Numbered from the stretch's first letter, positions 26,207 through 33,679 are shown. The stretch is DNA of 34,113 nucleotides from Candidatus Woesearchaeota archaeon (GCA_016935155.1 JAFGRQ010000008.1:1-34113); one strand, 5' to 3'. Made by a program: numbers and translations. The notes: generated by a model not told the origin, from the sequence alone.

Positions 26207-26348
26207 AAAAGCAGATACGGGGCCGTTCTGGATTATTCTAACTATCATTTTAGCTCTGCTTTTCCTGCTCTGGCTGTTTTTTTACTCAGCATCGCTGAAA
26301 GATAAAATGATGGAAACCGTCAAGAATTTTTTCGGAGGGTTTCTATGA
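26190..26348 (+). CDS. Micro pilin-like membrane peptide with GTG start (52 aa)
   Basis: The frame from GTG at 26190 reads (M)SCTSKKADTGPFWIILTIIL, then LALLFLLWLFFYS and a short amphipathic basic tail (LKDKMMETVKNFFGGFL). It has the KKA|D leader motif of the preceding protein. GAGGGGTGA at 26176-26184 is a strong ribosome-binding motif 5 nt upstream. It overlaps the previous gene by 17 nt and the next by ATGA, so it is embedded in a translationally coupled chain, which supports it as a real gene despite its size. Confidence 0.65.
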   Translation: MSCTSKKADTGPFWIILTIILALLFLLWLFFYSASLKDKMMETVKNFFGGFL

Positions 26349-27085
26349 ACAGAAAAGGAGACATCAAGTTCATAATGTTTGTTATTTATCTGCTGATTGT
26401 TTTTGCTATATTGGCGTTTTTGATGCGCAATTTGGAGAAGGGAGTTGAAAAAATAACGCCGAATGCTGCCGAAAAACAGGAAGAAAGGACACAACTCCTC
26501 GATTTAACCCCCACAAAAGAATCATCCCAGATATTCAATAAAGTTGTCGGCGCTTTCAAGACGGCAAAAGACTCCCCAGTCTCACAATGTCTGGTTTTTA
26601 TGGATGAATTTTCAGACATTAAAAAATCGAATATAGAGATTTCATACCAAAAAAATGAAAAAGGAGAACTGATTTCATGGATTAAACTTGTTGATGATGA
26701 GGGAAGAATTTTAGAGTTCGAGGAAATTGCAATAAAACCATGCATTGTTGCAGGAAAAGAATCTGAAAATTTTTATGATTTAAATTTTAAAAATAAAGAC
26801 CAAGGAGAAGAAAAAGAATATCTTGAAGTTACATCGATTATAATTGCAGAGAAAGAAAAAATAATCGCAGACGGAATAAAATACGACATAGACGATAATG
26901 GCTGCTGTCCAAATAGCCCATATACAGACAACAAGAAAGTAAATCTTCTTTACAAACCAGATAAAGAACATGTTTGCTTTATTGCAACTAGAAGCGGAGG
27001 CAATTCATGCGCCGTCAATGAAAAAGCAATAGATGACGACTGCATAAGCGACGGAGATATTTTTTTAAGAATTAAAAAATGCTAA
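26345..27085 (+). CDS. Pilin-like membrane protein with Cys-rich C-terminus (246 aa)
   Basis: N-terminus MNRKGDIKFIMFVIYLLIVF: RKG motif, D at +1, helix to about residue 27. A charged helical stalk follows (LEKGVEKITPNAAEKQEERT), then a beta-rich domain. Eight cysteines include an adjacent pair (NGCCPN) and the terminal KKC. GGAGGG lies 7-8 nt before the ATG. It is separated from the next pilin gene by a 60-nt spacer that carries hairpins. Function is not recognised. Confidence 0.73.
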   Translation: MNRKGDIKFIMFVIYLLIVFAILAFLMRNLEKGVEKITPNAAEKQEERTQLLDLTPTKESSQIFNKVVGAFKTAKDSPVSQCLVFMDEFSDIKKSNIEISYQKNEKGELISWIKLVDDEGRILEFEEIAIKPCIVAGKESENFYDLNFKNKDQGEEKEYLEVTSIIIAEKEKIIADGIKYDIDDNGCCPNSPYTDNKKVNLLYKPDKEHVCFIATRSGGNSCAVNEKAIDDDCISDGDIFLRIKKC

Positions 27086-27093
27086 GGTGAAAA

Positions 27094-27171
27094 ATGAAAA
27101 ACGCCAAACTAAAAGTTTGTCTATTTCGTTCGTACGGAGGTACTCATGAAAAACAAAAAAGCGGAAGTTGA
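27094..27171 (+). other. Possible 25-codon upstream ORF overlapping the next pilin start
   Basis: GGTGA at 27086-27090 followed by ATG at 27094 opens a frame (MKNAKLKVCLFRSYGGTHEK...) that ends at a TGA at 27169-27171, inside the next gene and out of frame with it. It may be the original start signal of that gene, displaced by a 52-nt insertion, or a translated leader. The first nine bases, ATGAAAAAC, are repeated at the downstream start. Confidence 0.35.
27103..27154 (+). repeat. Hairpin-rich 52-nt insert flanked by a 9-bp direct repeat
   Basis: The insert is bounded by ATGAAAAAC at 27094-27102 and again at 27146-27154. It contains the hairpin CAAACT-AAA-AGTTTG (27105-27119) and GTAC-GGAG-GTAC (27132-27143), which places the ribosome-binding GGAG in a loop. 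Its size and position just after a pilin start codon match the 24842-24892 insert, although the sequences differ. Confidence 0.5.
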
Positions 27172-27430
27172 CCCAATAAAAATTATCATGATTTTCGTGA
27201 TTCTGGCAGTTGTTGTTGCAATATTGATTTATTATTTCAACACACAGATAGGAAAATCAAAAGAAATTACGGAAAAACAGTTTGATGCGCTTGGAGACGA
27301 AGACGGCGACAATATCGCAAATTTCATTGACAAGTGTCCGGATGTTAAATCTCCGATGGGAAAACCGGAATTTGACGGATGCGCAGACCAGGCTGCATTG
27401 GATGCCGCAGAAAAGGCAGGAACAGAATAA
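27146..27430 (+). CDS. Small pilin-like protein with a calcium-binding TSP3-type motif (94 aa)
   Basis: N-terminus MKNKKAEVDPIKIIMIFVIL: KKA motif, E at +1, helix to about residue 33. The C-terminal half holds DEDGDNIANFIDKCPD, a thrombospondin type 3-like calcium loop (DxDxDG..D), and a second cysteine (FDGCAD), so one disulfide closes the module. GGAGG lies just before the ATG, within a potential hairpin loop. The next gene starts immediately after its stop. The calcium motif echoes those in the 18340-21726 protein. Confidence 0.75.
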   Translation: MKNKKAEVDPIKIIMIFVILAVVVAILIYYFNTQIGKSKEITEKQFDALGDEDGDNIANFIDKCPDVKSPMGKPEFDGCADQAALDAAEKAGTE

Positions 27431-28072
27431 ATGAGAACAAAAAGAAAAGCAGACATGACTTTGCAGAATCTTGTTTACATGATTTTGTTCGTTATTCTGT
27501 TTGGTTCACTGGCTTTGGGAGCTGCAAACAAGCTGAACGCGGCAATAATCAAGCAGGGAACAAGAGATTTTACCTCATTGAATGAACTGATTGATGATGT
27601 CGTCAAGAAAAAAGACATAGGAACAACTCTCGGAATGCCGTTTTTTATGGAAAAGGATTCTGCTGTTGTATTTTTTAAAAGCGACGAAGTTTATTTTGAA
27701 TTTACCGAACAGTTAGAAATTATAGCTGGCGAATCTACTGTGTCAACAAATCCGAGCTATAAAATAAAAAAACCAGATAGAGAAGGAAATATCTTGTGTT
27801 TGTGCAGAGAGCTTGAAAATGTCAAAATAGACAGCAAAAAATCATCAGAATATCTTTGTTCTGACAGCATATGCTATGAAATAAAAGATGTCAATATCCT
27901 CTTCAGTGTAACCGATTGCAAGACAAGAAATTATGATTGCGTGGATAAAAACGGAGACAGGATTTTGCTTAACGGATTTGATATCGTTTCAAAATATGCA
28001 AAAGAAGGCCAGGATATTTTTGTAAAAAAAACAGACGGAAAAACAGTAACAATACTGAGAGAAATTAAGTGA
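27431..28072 (+). CDS. Pilin-like membrane protein (213 aa)
   Basis: N-terminus MRTKRKADMTLQNLVYMILF: RKA motif with D at +1, helix to about residue 32 (VILFGSLALGAANKL), continuing as an amphipathic helix. The beta-rich ectodomain has six cysteines in three close pairs (LCLCREL, YLCSDSICYE, TDCKTRNYDCVD). The start codon abuts the previous stop, and the gene ends in a GTGA overlap with the next. No family is recognised. Confidence 0.73.
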   Translation: MRTKRKADMTLQNLVYMILFVILFGSLALGAANKLNAAIIKQGTRDFTSLNELIDDVVKKKDIGTTLGMPFFMEKDSAVVFFKSDEVYFEFTEQLEIIAGESTVSTNPSYKIKKPDREGNILCLCRELENVKIDSKKSSEYLCSDSICYEIKDVNILFSVTDCKTRNYDCVDKNGDRILLNGFDIVSKYAKEGQDIFVKKTDGKTVTILREIK

Positions 28073-28503
28073 TTTTGATGCAAATCAATAAAAGGGGTGT
28101 AACGCAGCTTCTAATGCTTTTCGAGCTAGTTATTGCAGTCATCGTGATAATTGCAATGGTCGGTGTCGCAAAGAATACTGTTTCAGGAGCGAAAGTTTCA
28201 GAAAAATTCATTGCAAAGGATGCAGCACTGATGGTTGATGCTTTGCATGCCTTGCCGGGAGATGCTGTTGTTAATTATGTTGCCGTAAATATCCCTGAAC
28301 AAAAAACAATTTTGGTTTTGGGGGGATTTCTAAAACTAATTTCTGATGATGAAACAGCAATATTGGGTGCAATTAGCACACCCTACAGAGAATCAACGTC
28401 AATTTCGATAGCCGAAAATAGAGTAAGTCTCATTCCGAAGCAGACAAACACCATTATTTTTGACAAAGAAGGAAGCACAATTTCTTTGAGGCACGGGGAA
28501 TAA
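28069..28503 (+). CDS. Pilin-like membrane protein without cysteines (144 aa)
   Basis: Start is GTG at 28069 (GTGA overlap, GAGAG upstream) or ATG at 28078, which gives MQINKRGVTQLLMLFELVIA. KRG motif, helix to about residue 33. After the helix comes a conserved-looking segment, EKFIAKDAALMVDALHALPG, then a beta-rich domain ending in IFDKEGSTISLRHGE. It is the only member of the array of this size with no cysteine. The next gene begins at the base after the stop codon. Confidence 0.72.
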   Translation: MILMQINKRGVTQLLMLFELVIAVIVIIAMVGVAKNTVSGAKVSEKFIAKDAALMVDALHALPGDAVVNYVAVNIPEQKTILVLGGFLKLISDDETAILGAISTPYRESTSISIAENRVSLIPKQTNTIIFDKEGSTISLRHGE

Positions 28504-28974
28504 ATGAAACTACCGAAAAAAGCAAGCTTCGAAATCGGAGGAAAAGCACTGTTTTTTGTATTCGCTCTTATATTTTTCACTGCATTGTTTTTTGGAATAA
28601 AATGGATAATTTTTGATTTGGATGCTGCGACGCTGTTTGCACATGATAATGCATATATTGACAGTTATGTCGAAAGATTCGTGGGGACATCCGGCTGCTT
28701 TGCTCATGTTGACTCTCAGACAGGAAACATATATTCTGGAATAATAGACGCTTCAAAATTCACGCAGGACAGATTAAATTCCTGCTATCTCGAAAACTCA
28801 GGCTCCCCGTATGAATTCTTTTTGACATTGCAGTACAATGGGATTGAGGAAAAAATCGCGAGCGAAAATTACAAAATCAGGGATAAAGAATATCCCATCC
28901 TTGTTTTAGTTTATGACGGCGGAAAAATGTATTCAGGGAAACTGTTGGTTGGTGTCGGAGGTTTAGATGAATAA
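28504..28974 (+). CDS. Pilin-like membrane protein (156 aa)
   Basis: N-terminus MKLPKKASFEIGGKALFFVF: KKA motif, E at +3, helix FFVFALIFFTALFFGIKWII. The ectodomain contains two cysteines (SGCFAH, NSCYLE), likely one disulfide, and beta-strands ending in ILVLVYDGGKMYSGKLLVGV. It is contiguous with its neighbours and overlaps the next gene by 8 nt. Function unknown. Confidence 0.73.
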   Translation: MKLPKKASFEIGGKALFFVFALIFFTALFFGIKWIIFDLDAATLFAHDNAYIDSYVERFVGTSGCFAHVDSQTGNIYSGIIDASKFTQDRLNSCYLENSGSPYEFFLTLQYNGIEEKIASENYKIRDKEYPILVLVYDGGKMYSGKLLVGVGGLDE

Positions 28975-29533
28975 AAAGGGGCAGCTAATCTTTGATGCAG
29001 GGGATTTGATTTTTTCTGTTGTAATACTTGTTGTTGTGCTTTTTTTCCTCGGATTTTATGTTGGCCTTCAAAAAGATGCAGTGAAGGAAAAGGCCGAGGA
29101 GAAAACAACAATTCTTTCGCAGGACAGATTTGTTTTGGATTATTTAATGATGCCAGTAAGCGACACAACATATGTAAGAGAAAAAAGATATTCCGGTTTG
29201 CAGGAAAAAGAAATTGAAACTATGAAAGAGCAAAAAATGATTATTGCAGATTTATTCTTGATAATAGGAAATGAACCGGAGTATTCCCAGAGAAGAGCGC
29301 TGGCGGACATTTATGCGATAGGAGAAAGCCGCCAAAGAACATTCGAATTATTGAGAAGTATAACCGGAGCGGAGCAGTCATTGGCATTTTATGACATAAT
29401 TGCTCTATATCCGAGCGGAAAGCAGGACATAATACGTTCTGGAGGATGTTCAATGGGGATTATCTCAACGGCATACATTCCGATGGAAAACGGAAAATCA
29501 ATGGCGGTGCAAATAAAGAAATGCAACAAGTGA
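28967..29533 (+). CDS. Pilin-like membrane protein (188 aa)
   Basis: N-terminus MNKKGQLIFDAGDLIFSVVI: canonical KKG|Q leader, helix VVILVVVLFFLGFYVGL. A helical ectodomain (KEKAEEKTTILSQDRFVLDY, and a later LADIYAIGESRQRTFELLRS) ends in a strand pair with two cysteines (GGCSMG, KKCNK). It precedes and overlaps the predicted peptidoglycan hydrolase gene, so its product is probably made with it in fixed ratio. The start overlaps the previous gene by 8 nt. Confidence 0.74.
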   Translation: MNKKGQLIFDAGDLIFSVVILVVVLFFLGFYVGLQKDAVKEKAEEKTTILSQDRFVLDYLMMPVSDTTYVREKRYSGLQEKEIETMKEQKMIIADLFLIIGNEPEYSQRRALADIYAIGESRQRTFELLRSITGAEQSLAFYDIIALYPSGKQDIIRSGGCSMGIISTAYIPMENGKSMAVQIKKCNK

Positions 29534-32500
29534 ACAAAAAAGCAGGCGTAGTGCTCACCATGAGTGTTTTCGGATTTCTGATAGTTGTCGGTCTCATCTT
29601 TATGTGGCTGTCAGTGGAAAAAGTGGACGACTTTATTGGAAACAAACAGCTCAGTTTACTGATGCTTGGAAAAGACGCAGAAAAAGCGCAATTTTTTATT
29701 GAAAGGAGTGCGGATGTCGCAGCTAAAAATGCTCTATATGAGACGGTAAGCGATGCGTCAAGCTGCGGAACATATTTAGGTTATATGAGGCTGGGCAGCA
29801 CCTGTGCAGTTAATCTCGATGATGTAAAACAAAAGTATTTGGCAAACTTCAAGACAGAATTCGACAAAGTGCTTCTGACATATACCAAGGCAAATCTATT
29901 CAAAGAGAATTATGACATTTCATTCAGCGAATCTTCGAGCAAGTCTTCGTCAACAACACAAGAACAAGAAAATGCAGCGCAGGCAGGCAGTCCGAAAATG
30001 GAGTGGCCGGTGAATGGAATGATTTCTTCGTGTTTTGGGTATAGAAATCTTGCCGGAAAAAGGCAGTGGCATGACGGAATAGATATTTATGCTGCAGAAA
30101 ATACAGACGTTAAGGCGCCAGCTGACGGCGTAGTTGAAAAAATATGCTCTGATTGGACCGGTGCATGTGCCTGCAGCATTTTTGACAAGAATTGCCCGTC
30201 TTCCTGTGATGGAAAATGCGGAAATTACGGAAATTATGTTATAATAAAGCATAGCAATGATTTATACACGAGAATGAGCCACTTGAAAGAAGTTTTAGTG
30301 AAGGAAGGAGACAAAGTAATGGGGGGTGATGTTGTTGCGAAATCAGGAAACACAGGTTCATCAGAAGGTCCGCATCTGGACTTTAAGGTTTATTTAAGCA
30401 GCGACTTTACTGCAGACGTTGGAGAAGGAACATATGACAGAAATCCTCTGTGCTATCTTCCTGAAATCCCTCAAGAAATGTTTCTGAAAGAAGTTGCAGC
30501 AAGCTGTTATGATGAAGACGGAACAGGAATTCAGTTCTGCTCCGGAAAGGGAAGCACAGATTCAATTTCTTTGAGAGGAATCGCAAAACTGCCTTTTGTT
30601 TTTGGAACAGGAGTTATTTTCAAGGATGTTAAAATGACCGCTTACAGAGTTTCATTGGAATCTGATTACGATGTTTGGTCAACAGGAGAATTACCAACAG
30701 AAAAAGGACAAAGAGAAGGAACGGGATTTTGTTCGATTAGCGAAAGCAAAAGAGGGTTCTATGAAGATGTTTTGTGTCAAGGAACTGGTTTGGGTATAAA
30801 TGGAGATTATTATTATTATGAAACCATTACTCACTCAAAAGAAACCAGTCAAATCGGAACAAAAAAACAAACAGCATCAGGAACAGACTTGGTCGCTCAC
30901 AGAACAGCTGCAGTTTCGTTCGATATGATTCCGAAAGGTTCAACAATAAAAATAACATACAAGGATTGTCAAGACCAGGCGTGCTGTGATTCTTGGAGCG
31001 GAATTTATGTCGCAGAAGATACCGGTGGTGCGATGATTGCCGATTGGAAAAAAGGAATACCTCACATTGATGTTTTTGCAGGATATGGAGAAGCTGCATC
31101 AAAAGAAGCATCATGCATAGGCCTTGCAAAAGCAGATGTTGAAGTTATTTCTTCCGCAGCAGACGTCTCAAATCACGAGGGGAGCATGCAGTATTATCTG
31201 AAATCAAATTTCTTCGCAACCCTGGATTATTCTTTCAGTGAATTCAGCCAAGTAATTTCGGACTTGAACTTAATTTCAGAGAAAGTTTCAAAGGAGTGTT
31301 CAGGGGGAGATAAAACAAACTGCATTTCAAACAAATTGAAGGAAAAAAGCGCAGAACTAAAATTGAAATGGACAGCATCCTGTGATACTCCGGAAGAAAG
31401 TGCATTCAATTATTTGGTTGAAGGAATAACGTTGTGCCTGAACTCAAATAAAGAAGGATACTGTGAAATTCCGCTGACCGCCGAAATGAGAGCAAACATA
31501 AAAATTGCTCGCGACGCTGCAGCAAACACCATGCAGATAAAAACAGATTCTGCATCAGAAAATATCGCGCAGGGGTATCCTACTCATTCATTCTTCAAAG
31601 AAGATAAGTTTGAGTCAACGACTTGCGAAGAGATGGAACTGGATATTCAAAACAAAAGAGCAGAAATAAAATGCACGAGCGGAGGAACACGATTTTCTGC
31701 AAACTACGATGGAAATATTGTTCTGTACAACAAATTGAGCCCGGAGGAAAAATTAAGTACGCTGAGCTTTTTAACAGGAAATTTTGACAAAAACAAATTG
31801 ACAAAAATAGAACTTTCTTCGGAAGAATACAGAATTTGCGCCCAGTCAAAATTCATTTTATTTATGAACGGAATCTTCGAACCTTTGATTTACAAGGTCG
31901 CATTCTCTCCAGAGGACAAAGTTCCTCCGGAAAAAGCAGGATTTGATATAAAAGCAAAAGAGAATGCAGATTCTGTCATGATTGTCGAGATAACGAAACC
32001 CGCAGAAGGAGCATCGGTTTATGAAGTATATTATTCTGAAATCAAATTCAGCGACATTTCGGGTGCAGTATTTCTTGATAAAATGCAGACAGAAAAAGAA
32101 TTTGCAATGACAAAAGCAGGTTCATATTATTTTGCAGTAGTTCCTGTCGATGAAAAAGGAAACAAAGAGACAGTCGTCGAATCTGTCTTGGCCGAAGCGA
32201 AGGATAACCTGAGGCCTGGCCCGGTTTTGGGGTTGACTGCCAGTTTGGTTGAACCTATTGATGAAATACGCCCATCATTCAATTTAGAAATAGTGAAACC
32301 GACAAAAAACACAGATGATTCGGACTTAACGGATTTGAGAGGTTATTCTTTTTTCCTTTCCGAGGCAATAGGAGATTCTTGCTCACTTTCAGATGCATCA
32401 ATCGCAATAAATAATGCACTAAATACAAGAATAACACCAATTTCCGGCAATTTAGACTCGGCGGTTATTCAAATCTCAAATAAGGACAAGGCATACTGCC

Positions 32501-32583
32501 TATTAGTCATCGCGGAAGACGAAAATCAAGACGCAATTTCCGAATCTCGATATTCTGAAGAAAGCATTGTTTTGCTGAAATGA
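29521..32583 (+). CDS. Membrane-anchored M23-like peptidase plus 3D (MltA-like) lytic transglycosylase-type protein with pilin-like N-terminus (1020 aa)
   Basis: Pilin-like start (NKKAGVVLTMSVFGFLIVVG, helix to about residue 33). An M23/LytM-type domain spans about 160-330, with WHDGID supplying H184 and D188, MSHL supplying H254, and GPHLDFKVY, where H285 is kept but the second histidine of HxH is D287. A Cys-rich insertion (CACSIFDKNCPSSCDGKCG) lies in the domain. A 3D-type double-psi barrel follows at about 370-530: KMTAY, TASGTDLVAHRTAAV, MIPKGSTIKI, VAEDTGGAM with D500, and HIDVF with D517. Two fibronectin-like domains end the protein. Both enzyme families cut bacterial peptidoglycan (peptide crosslinks and glycan strands), which archaea lack. 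The start may be ATG at 29521 (GGTG 11 nt upstream) or GTG at 29530. Catalytic activity is not proven, given the changed ligands. Confidence 0.82.
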   Translation: MQQVNKKAGVVLTMSVFGFLIVVGLIFMWLSVEKVDDFIGNKQLSLLMLGKDAEKAQFFIERSADVAAKNALYETVSDASSCGTYLGYMRLGSTCAVNLDDVKQKYLANFKTEFDKVLLTYTKANLFKENYDISFSESSSKSSSTTQEQENAAQAGSPKMEWPVNGMISSCFGYRNLAGKRQWHDGIDIYAAENTDVKAPADGVVEKICSDWTGACACSIFDKNCPSSCDGKCGNYGNYVIIKHSNDLYTRMSHLKEVLVKEGDKVMGGDVVAKSGNTGSSEGPHLDFKVYLSSDFTADVGEGTYDRNPLCYLPEIPQEMFLKEVAASCYDEDGTGIQFCSGKGSTDSISLRGIAKLPFVFGTGVIFKDVKMTAYRVSLESDYDVWSTGELPTEKGQREGTGFCSISESKRGFYEDVLCQGTGLGINGDYYYYETITHSKETSQIGTKKQTASGTDLVAHRTAAVSFDMIPKGSTIKITYKDCQDQACCDSWSGIYVAEDTGGAMIADWKKGIPHIDVFAGYGEAASKEASCIGLAKADVEVISSAADVSNHEGSMQYYLKSNFFATLDYSFSEFSQVISDLNLISEKVSKECSGGDKTNCISNKLKEKSAELKLKWTASCDTPEESAFNYLVEGITLCLNSNKEGYCEIPLTAEMRANIKIARDAAANTMQIKTDSASENIAQGYPTHSFFKEDKFESTTCEEMELDIQNKRAEIKCTSGGTRFSANYDGNIVLYNKLSPEEKLSTLSFLTGNFDKNKLTKIELSSEEYRICAQSKFILFMNGIFEPLIYKVAFSPEDKVPPEKAGFDIKAKENADSVMIVEITKPAEGASVYEVYYSEIKFSDISGAVFLDKMQTEKEFAMTKAGSYYFAVVPVDEKGNKETVVESVLAEAKDNLRPGPVLGLTASLVEPIDEIRPSFNLEIVKPTKNTDDSDLTDLRGYSFFLSEAIGDSCSLSDASIAINNALNTRITPISGNLDSAVIQISNKDKAYCLLVIAEDENQDAISESRYSEESIVLLK

Positions 32584-32616
32584 TAAGATGAATCAGCACC
32601 CAGCAAGGCCGTGTTG

Positions 32617-32636
32617 AGTTTTTCTAAAGAAAAACT
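32617..32636 (+). terminator. Hairpin at the end of the pilin-like operon
   Basis: AGTTTTTC-TAAA-GAAAAACT is a perfect 8-bp stem with a 4-nt loop, 34 nt after the stop of the hydrolase gene and touching the TATA box of rpa. It may end the upstream transcript (its left arm contains T5) or be an operator for rpa. Confidence 0.4.
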
Positions 32637-32657
32637 ATTTAAATGACCTAAAGTCAT
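32636..32657 (+). promoter_or_regulatory. rpa promoter with adjoining dyad
   Basis: The TATA box TATTTAAAT (32636-32644) overlaps the dyad ATGAC-CTAAA-GTCAT (32643-32657), which would lie between TATA and the transcription start. AGGGGTG at 32666-32672 is the ribosome-binding motif before the ATG at 32677. The dyad is a candidate repressor site. Confidence 0.5.
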
Positions 32658-32676
32658 GTTTTGTTAGGGGTGTTGA

Positions 32677-33675
32677 ATGAATATTCCATACGAGGAAGTA
32701 GCTGCCAAGATAATGAAGGATGCAGGTATTTCTGAAAATGAACTCAATGAAAAAATAGAAGAAAAAATGCAGCAATTGTCTGGTTTAATTTCCAAAGACG
32801 GCGCAGCACACATTATTGCAAATGAACTAGGCGTCAAAATCATAGAGCAATTTTCGGGAAAAGTTTCTGTAAACAAAGCATTTCCAGGAATGCATTCAAT
32901 CAGTCTTCTTGTCAAAGTACAGAAAGTTTTTGATGAAAGAACTTTTGACAAGGGGAACAGAAAAGGAAAGGTAAGATCATTCACAGCAGGAGACGAAACA
33001 GGAACAACGAGAATTGTTGCGTGGAATGATTTAGTTGATAAAATTCAAACATTGAAAGAAGGAGACATAGTTCAAATTGATGATGCTTATGTGAAGGAAA
33101 ACAACGGACAGAAAGAAGTCCATCTGAATGACAAGTCAAAAATAGAGATAAACCCGCCCGGAGAAAGTGTCGGGGAAGTTAAAATCACACAGATTCAAAG
33201 AAACAGAAAAAAAATAGAGGCCCTGCAGGATAATGAAGCAAATGTAGAGATTTTAGGAACGATAGTCCAAACTTTCGAGCCAAGATTCTTCGAAGTTTGC
33301 CCTTTCTGCAACAAGAGAGCAAGAAACGTTCAGGGGGAAGGAGAATTTGTCTGCGAGGAGCATGGAAAAGTCACTCCGAAATATTCTTTTGTGCTGAATG
33401 CAATCATTGATGACGGAACAGGAACAATAAGGGCGGTATTCTTCAAGAATCAGGCAACAAACCTGACAGGAAAAACAGAAGAAGAGCTAGTTTCAATGAA
33501 GGAAAGCACAGAAAAAGTTGAACAGTTAAAGACAGATTTGCTTGGGGAAATTGTAAAAGTGATAGGCAAAGTAAACAAGAACACAATGTTCAACAGATTA
33601 GAGTTCGTTTCTCAGCTCGTGTTTAGGAATCCAGACCCAGAAGAAGAATTAAGAAGGCTGGAAGGACAAGCTTAA
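32677..33675 (+). CDS. rpa: Replication protein A-like ssDNA-binding protein
   Basis: A 332-residue archaeal RPA large-subunit-type protein that coats single-stranded DNA in replication and repair. A helical N-terminal region (about 1-60, with KMQQLSGLISKDGAAHIIAN) is followed by a first OB fold at about 70-160 (SLLVKVQKVFDERTF, GTTRIVAWND, EGDIVQIDDAYVKE). A second OB fold at about 190-310 holds a zinc finger with C208, C211, C226 and H229 (CPFC...CEEH), then FVLNAIIDDGTGTIRAVFF. The final ligand being His instead of Cys is a minor variation. It has its own promoter, and the next gene's TATA box overlaps its stop codon. It is unrelated in function to the surface cluster. Confidence 0.88.
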   Translation: MNIPYEEVAAKIMKDAGISENELNEKIEEKMQQLSGLISKDGAAHIIANELGVKIIEQFSGKVSVNKAFPGMHSISLLVKVQKVFDERTFDKGNRKGKVRSFTAGDETGTTRIVAWNDLVDKIQTLKEGDIVQIDDAYVKENNGQKEVHLNDKSKIEINPPGESVGEVKITQIQRNRKKIEALQDNEANVEILGTIVQTFEPRFFEVCPFCNKRARNVQGEGEFVCEEHGKVTPKYSFVLNAIIDDGTGTIRAVFFKNQATNLTGKTEEELVSMKESTEKVEQLKTDLLGEIVKVIGKVNKNTMFNRLEFVSQLVFRNPDPEEELRRLEGQA

Positions 33676-33679
33676 ATAG
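33671..33679 (+). promoter_or_regulatory. TATA box of the YdjM-like gene
   Basis: CTTAAATAG overlaps the rpa stop codon and is centred about 28 nt before the ATG at 33703, with no ribosome-binding motif between them, as expected for a leaderless transcript. Confidence 0.5.

Noticed and set aside
29521-32583. Hydrolase gene as a prophage endolysin
   Set aside because: No terminase, capsid, tail, holin or integrase genes are present; the gene has a pilin-like N-terminus and is overlapped by another pilin-like gene, so it belongs to the surface operon.
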